This document shows positions 60,528-64,000 of a stretch of DNA of 64,000 nt, in pieces; the stretch's first letter is position 1; each line of letters opens with the position of its first letter. The notes under the pieces were generated by a model. It did not search any database. It saw only the letters and a program-made list of their open reading frames with translations, and had not been told where the DNA came from. The DNA comes from Streptomyces iconiensis (lineage in GTDB: Bacteria; Actinomycetota; Actinomycetes; Streptomycetales; Streptomycetaceae). A program made the translations under genes and the position numbers. The stretch covers positions 47,917 through 111,916 of the forward strand of contig NZ_JANCPR020000030.1 of the NCBI RefSeq assembly GCF_028657195.3, written 5' to 3'.

Positions 60528-61079
60528 TCAGTCGTCGTCCGTGACCGGAAGGTGCGGCAGGCGCTCGGCCGCGACGACCCCTTCGAGGAAGCCCCGCGCG
60601 CGTTCGGTGCGGGGATAGACGTCCAGGAGACGCCAGAAACGGGGGCCGTGCCCGGGCACGAGCAGATGCGCCAGCTCATGGAGGAGCACGTAGTCGATGA
60701 CGTACTCCGGCATGCCCTGAAGCCGGTGTGAGAGCCGGATGCTGCCCTCCGCCGGAGTGCACGATCCCCAGCGTGTGTTCTGGTTGGTGACCCAGCGGAC
60801 GGAGTCGGGACGTGCCCGCCCGTCGAGGTACTGCTCGGACAACTGGGCCGCGCGCTCGGCGAGATCGCTGTCGCCGAGCATCCTTTTGCGCTCCTGCGCT
60901 GCCAGTTTGTCGAGCATCACGCCTACCCAGCGCGCCTCTTCGTCCTCCGACATACGTGCCGGAATGAGCACGACCGTGCGGTTCCCCTCGCGGTAGGCGG
61001 AGACCGTACGGCGTCGGCGGGCGCTGCGGCGCACCTCGACCGCGCTCTTGCTGGTGCTGTTCAGCGGGTCGGCGGGCAC
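60528..61079 (-). CDS. YgjP-like (M48-type) metallopeptidase
   Basis: 183 residues. HELAHLLVPGHGPRFW (134-149) is the HExxH zinc site with third His at 144, preceded by NQNTRWGSC, the signature of the DUF45/YgjP group. Cytoplasmic, basic N-terminus. Substrate unknown. GTG 61079; convergent with the NUDIX gene. Confidence 0.87.
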   Translation of the reverse strand: MPADPLNSTSKSAVEVRRSARRRRTVSAYREGNRTVVLIPARMSEDEEARWVGVMLDKLAAQERKRMLGDSDLAERAAQLSEQYLDGRARPDSVRWVTNQNTRWGSCTPAEGSIRLSHRLQGMPEYVIDYVLLHELAHLLVPGHGPRFWRLLDVYPRTERARGFLEGVVAAERLPHLPVTDDD

Positions 61080-61334
61080 GCCCTGACGTTACCCGCTGCC
61101 GATGGAGGAAGTCCCGCCTCCAGGCTGGTTCGAGGACGAAAGGCGAGAAGGGGGGAAAGCCCCTCGCGTGGACGGCCGGCCCAGGGGAGAACATCGTGCC
61201 GAGGCAGACTGGCTTGTACGCACCATCCCCAGATTTATATGACTAATACCGATGTCTGTGGATAAGCCGCAACCAGGAACTGAACGGTGCCCGCATGCTG
61301 TCAGCAGTGATCGAGACGGCCTCAGGGGGACACC

Positions 61335-62435
61335 ATGCATCCAATGATCAAGCCCGCGCTGCGGCGCGGTTGGCGGGACCGGCAGACCGTGCAGTACGGC
61401 ATGGCACCCGCGCACGCGGTGCTGCTGGGCCCGGTGAGCGATCCCGCCGCAGCACTGATGGAGCTGATGGACGGCACGCGCAGCCTGGACCAGCTGCGCG
61501 AGGAGGCAGGCAGGCTCGGGCTCGGACCTGAGATCCCCGAGCGGCTCGCACAGCGGCTCGCCTCGGCCGGTGTGCTGGACGACGCGACGGCGCACCGCGG
61601 TGCCGCGGCGAGCGTCGGTGACGGGCTGCGTCCCGATCTGGCCTCGCTCTCGGTGGTGCACCGTGAGCCAGGAGGCGGGCTGCGCCGTCTGGCCGCGAGG
61701 CGCGAGGCGCGGGTACAGGTGCGAGGTGCCGGCAGGGTGGGCGCCGCCGTCGCGGCGACGCTCTCGGCCGCAGGGGTGGGACAGGTGGACGTGGTCGACG
61801 GGGGATCCGTCGAGCCGTGGGACACCTCGGCCTGCGGAATCCCCGCACAGCGGGTGGGCAAGCGCCGCGATGTGGCGGCGCGGGCCGCCGTACGGGAAGC
61901 GCGGGCGTGGCACGGCAGTTCACGGAGCGAGATCGGCCTGGTGATCATCGCGCCGCGCGACGGACTGGACGCCTACGCCCCGGACCCTGTCGCGGCCGAA
62001 CGGTTCATGACGGCGGGGACCCCGCATCTGTACGGCGGAGTGGCGGAGGCCACCGGTGTGGTGGGCCCACTGGTGCTGCCGGGCACCTCGCCATGCGCCG
62101 ACTGCATGCTGCGGACACGGGCCGAACGCGAACCGGGCTGGCCGATGCTGGTGGGCCAGTGGCGCACGGCGAGTCGGCGCCGAGCGGGAACTCCCGCCTG
62201 CGACACGGCGCTGGCGACGATGGTCGCGGGCGCAACCGCCTCGTACGCGCTGAGCTTTCTCGACGGTGACGGCGGCTGCGCCGTGGGGTACCGACTGCGG
62301 TTCGCGCTGCCCTATCTGCTGCCGGACACCGAGCAGTTCGCCACCCACCCTGAGTGTCCGTGTGGTGCCGCTTCGGTGAGTGGACCCCCCTCGGACTCCG
62401 CGAGCCAAGGAACGCACGCCACAATGACCGGGTAG
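61335..62435 (+). CDS. ThiF/E1-like protein (TOMM-cyclodehydratase-like fold), function unknown
   Basis: 366 residues. N-terminal winged-helix-like part (MELMDGTRSLDQLREEAGRL), then a Rossmann-like ThiF domain (VRGAGRVGAAVAATLSAAGV) and a Cys pair CADC with a later CPC that may bind zinc. It resembles the leader-binding/E1-like component of azole-peptide synthetases, but no precursor or dehydrogenase gene is beside it. Good ribosome site AGGGGGA before ATG 61335. May be a core gene of unknown role rather than part of peptide synthesis. Confidence 0.75.
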   Translation: MHPMIKPALRRGWRDRQTVQYGMAPAHAVLLGPVSDPAAALMELMDGTRSLDQLREEAGRLGLGPEIPERLAQRLASAGVLDDATAHRGAAASVGDGLRPDLASLSVVHREPGGGLRRLAARREARVQVRGAGRVGAAVAATLSAAGVGQVDVVDGGSVEPWDTSACGIPAQRVGKRRDVAARAAVREARAWHGSSRSEIGLVIIAPRDGLDAYAPDPVAAERFMTAGTPHLYGGVAEATGVVGPLVLPGTSPCADCMLRTRAEREPGWPMLVGQWRTASRRRAGTPACDTALATMVAGATASYALSFLDGDGGCAVGYRLRFALPYLLPDTEQFATHPECPCGAASVSGPPSDSASQGTHATMTG

Positions 62436-62488
62436 CCGCCGTTCACGGTGTTGTTCTCGGTTGAGCTGTCTGGGAGTTGGAGGGACGC

Positions 62489-63889
62489 ATGTCTGATCTT
62501 CCCCGTAAGGCGGTTACGCGTACGGCCAAGCTGGCCGCTCTGCCGCTCGGTTTCGCGGGCCGGTCCGCATGGGGGCTGGGCAAGCGCCTGGGCGGATACT
62601 CCGCCGACCTCGTCGGCCATGAGCTGCAACAGCGCACCGCGGAGCAGCTGTTCAAGGTGCTCGGTGAGCTGAAGGGGGGCGCCATGAAGTTCGGCCAGGC
62701 CCTTTCGGTCTTCGAGTCCGCGCTGCCCGACGAGCTGGCCGGCCCCTACCGCGCGACGCTCACACGCCTCCAGGAGGCGGCACCGCCGCTGCCGGCCGGC
62801 ACGGTGCACTCGGTACTGGAGCAGCGGCTCGGCGAGGAGTGGCGGGAGCTGTTCGAGGAGTTCGACGACAAACCGGCCGCCGCAGCGTCGATAGGTCAGG
62901 TGCACCGCGCCGTCTGGCACGACGGACGCGAGGTCGCCGTGAAGGTGCAGTATCCGGGAGCGGGCGAGGCTCTCGTGTCCGACCTCGCCCAGTTGGGCCG
63001 CTTCGCACGTCTGTTGGGCCCGCTGATACCCGGCATGGACATCAAGCCACTGATCGCCGAGCTGCGGGACCGCGTCACCGAGGAGCTGGACTACGCGCTG
63101 GAGGCCGAGGCACAGCGTACATACGCGGAGGAGTACGCCGGCGACGAGGACGTCTTCGTTCCGGATGTGGTGCACCAGGGCGACGAGGTGCTGGTGACGG
63201 AGTGGATGGACGGCATACCTCTGTCGGAGGTGATAGCGGAGGGCAGCCAGGAGGAGCGGGACCGGGCAGGGCAACTGCTGAGCCGCTTCCTCTTCTCCGG
63301 AACGGTCCGCACCGGTCTGCTGCACGCCGATCCGCACCCGGGCAACTTCCGCCTGGTCACCGGCGGGCATGAGTCACCGGAGCGCTGGCGCCTGGGCGTC
63401 ATGGACTTCGGCACCGTCGACCGGCTGCCGGACGGGTTGCCGTCCACGATCGGCCCTGTACTGCGGATGACGCTGGACGGTGACGCGGAGGACGCCTACG
63501 AGCTGCTGCGCGAGGAAGGGTTCGTGAAGGAGAAGATCGAGCTGGACCCGGACGCGGTGCGCGACTACTTGCTGCCGATCATCGAGCCCGCGTGCGTCGA
63601 GGACTTCGCCTTCAGCCGGGAGTGGATGCGCCGGCAGGCGGGGCGGATAGCTGATCCCCGCTCCCCTGCCCACCAGTTGGGACGCCAGCTCAATCTGCCG
63701 CCGTCATACCTGCTGATCCACCGGGTGACGCTGAGCACCATCGGGGTGCTGTGCCAGCTCGGGGCAACGGTACGGATGCGCGAGGAGATGGAGACCTGGG
63801 TGCCCGGCTTCGCACCGGACGAGGCGGAGCCGGAGGAGTACGGGGCGGACGCCGTGGAGGACGTCGCCTACGAAGAGACATCGGCCTGA
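62489..63889 (+). CDS. ABC1/UbiB-family atypical kinase
   Basis: 466 residues. KFGQ (67-70, KxGQ motif), ASIGQVHRA (Ala-rich loop), VAVKVQYPG (ATP Lys), LLHADPHPGNF (catalytic loop) and GVMDFGTVDR (DFG). ABC1 proteins act as ATPases/kinases in isoprenoid-quinone synthesis or lipid handling. Actinobacterial members are not characterised. ATG 62489 follows GGAGGGA. Confidence 0.9.
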   Translation: MSDLPRKAVTRTAKLAALPLGFAGRSAWGLGKRLGGYSADLVGHELQQRTAEQLFKVLGELKGGAMKFGQALSVFESALPDELAGPYRATLTRLQEAAPPLPAGTVHSVLEQRLGEEWRELFEEFDDKPAAAASIGQVHRAVWHDGREVAVKVQYPGAGEALVSDLAQLGRFARLLGPLIPGMDIKPLIAELRDRVTEELDYALEAEAQRTYAEEYAGDEDVFVPDVVHQGDEVLVTEWMDGIPLSEVIAEGSQEERDRAGQLLSRFLFSGTVRTGLLHADPHPGNFRLVTGGHESPERWRLGVMDFGTVDRLPDGLPSTIGPVLRMTLDGDAEDAYELLREEGFVKEKIELDPDAVRDYLLPIIEPACVEDFAFSREWMRRQAGRIADPRSPAHQLGRQLNLPPSYLLIHRVTLSTIGVLCQLGATVRMREEMETWVPGFAPDEAEPEEYGADAVEDVAYEETSA

Positions 63890-63936
63890 GCGACGTGGGC
63901 GCCAGGAACGGGTGAGCTGTGCCCGCGCCATGAGGA

Positions 63937-63967
63937 GCTCGCGCCTCGGAGAGTGCGAGGCGGGAGC
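63937..63967 (+). terminator. Stem-loop terminator after the ABC1 gene
   Basis: Arms GCTCGCGCCTCG (63937-63948) and CGAGGCGGGAGC (63956-63967), one mismatch, 7-nt loop. Nothing further is recognisable up to the window end. Confidence 0.7.
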
Positions 63968-64000
63968 CATGCGCGGAAGACGCGGCTCGGGGGCGGGTGG

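Overview
The window is high-GC actinobacterial chromosome and reads as Streptomyces or a very close relative. The evidence is the das aminosugar cluster with its DasR regulator, the SigR/RsrA thiol-stress pair with every known RsrA zinc and redox residue in place, a B12-riboswitch-controlled class Ia ribonucleotide reductase, a CatR/catalase pair, HisN, and strong stem-loop terminators without U-tracts. From memory the gene order follows the S. coelicolor SCO519x to SCO523x region, apart from an insertion at 32.9-43.7 kb.

1-7.6 kb: start of a SorC-type regulator, a SIS-domain aminosugar enzyme, then dasD-dasC-dasB-dasA read leftward and dasR read rightward, with two DasR-type operators between dasA and dasR. 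The proteins import chitobiose/GlcNAc, cleave it and sense the phosphosugars; no ATPase subunit is encoded here, as expected for an MsiK-dependent transporter. 7.7-12.8 kb: CstA/YbdD-type carbon-starvation transporter, a DUF3311 + sodium:solute symporter pair behind a 16-bp inverted repeat, and a GNAT acetyltransferase. 12.8-16.9 kb: terminator, two NrdR boxes, cobalamin riboswitch and nrdAB. 16.9-23.7 kb (leftward): peptide deformylase, a TPR protein, two membrane HD-domain proteins (one HD-GYP, one degenerate), rsrA with an unusual glycine-rich tail, sigR with its autoregulatory promoter and longer-form start codon, and an alpha/beta hydrolase. 23.8-32.7 kb: SRAP protein, M50-like membrane protease, aroA, rsgA, sugE, a TetR regulator, hisN, a CBS protein, a ceramidase-like exported enzyme and a small exported protein.

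32.87-43.69 kb appears to be an integrated genetic element: a 23-bp perfect direct repeat lies at both ends, and a tyrosine recombinase gene sits just inside the right copy. Inside are a 34-bp perfect palindrome, fragments of a GNAT gene and a TniB-like transposition ATPase, a flavin-dependent halogenase with its flavin reductase and an MFS exporter that all carry internal deletions, an intact tandem-MarR / MFS / hemerythrin set, the C-terminal piece of a cation/proton antiporter, an HNH-like gene and a relic type I-E CRISPR array without cas genes. The insertion point coincides with one arm of the catalase terminator.

43.7-64 kb returns to core genes: catA/catR, an SsuABC-like ABC importer, two identical initiator tRNA genes flanking a Sel1-repeat protein, a UPF0182 membrane protein divergent from a PPA1309-like protein, a PDZ/Lon-type protease, a small membrane protein, moaE, an NAD-dependent epimerase-like protein, a DUF2342 metalloprotease, a NUDIX hydrolase, a YgjP-like metallopeptidase, a ThiF-like protein and an ABC1/UbiB-like kinase. 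All family names come from recognising motifs in the translated sequence; no database search was made.
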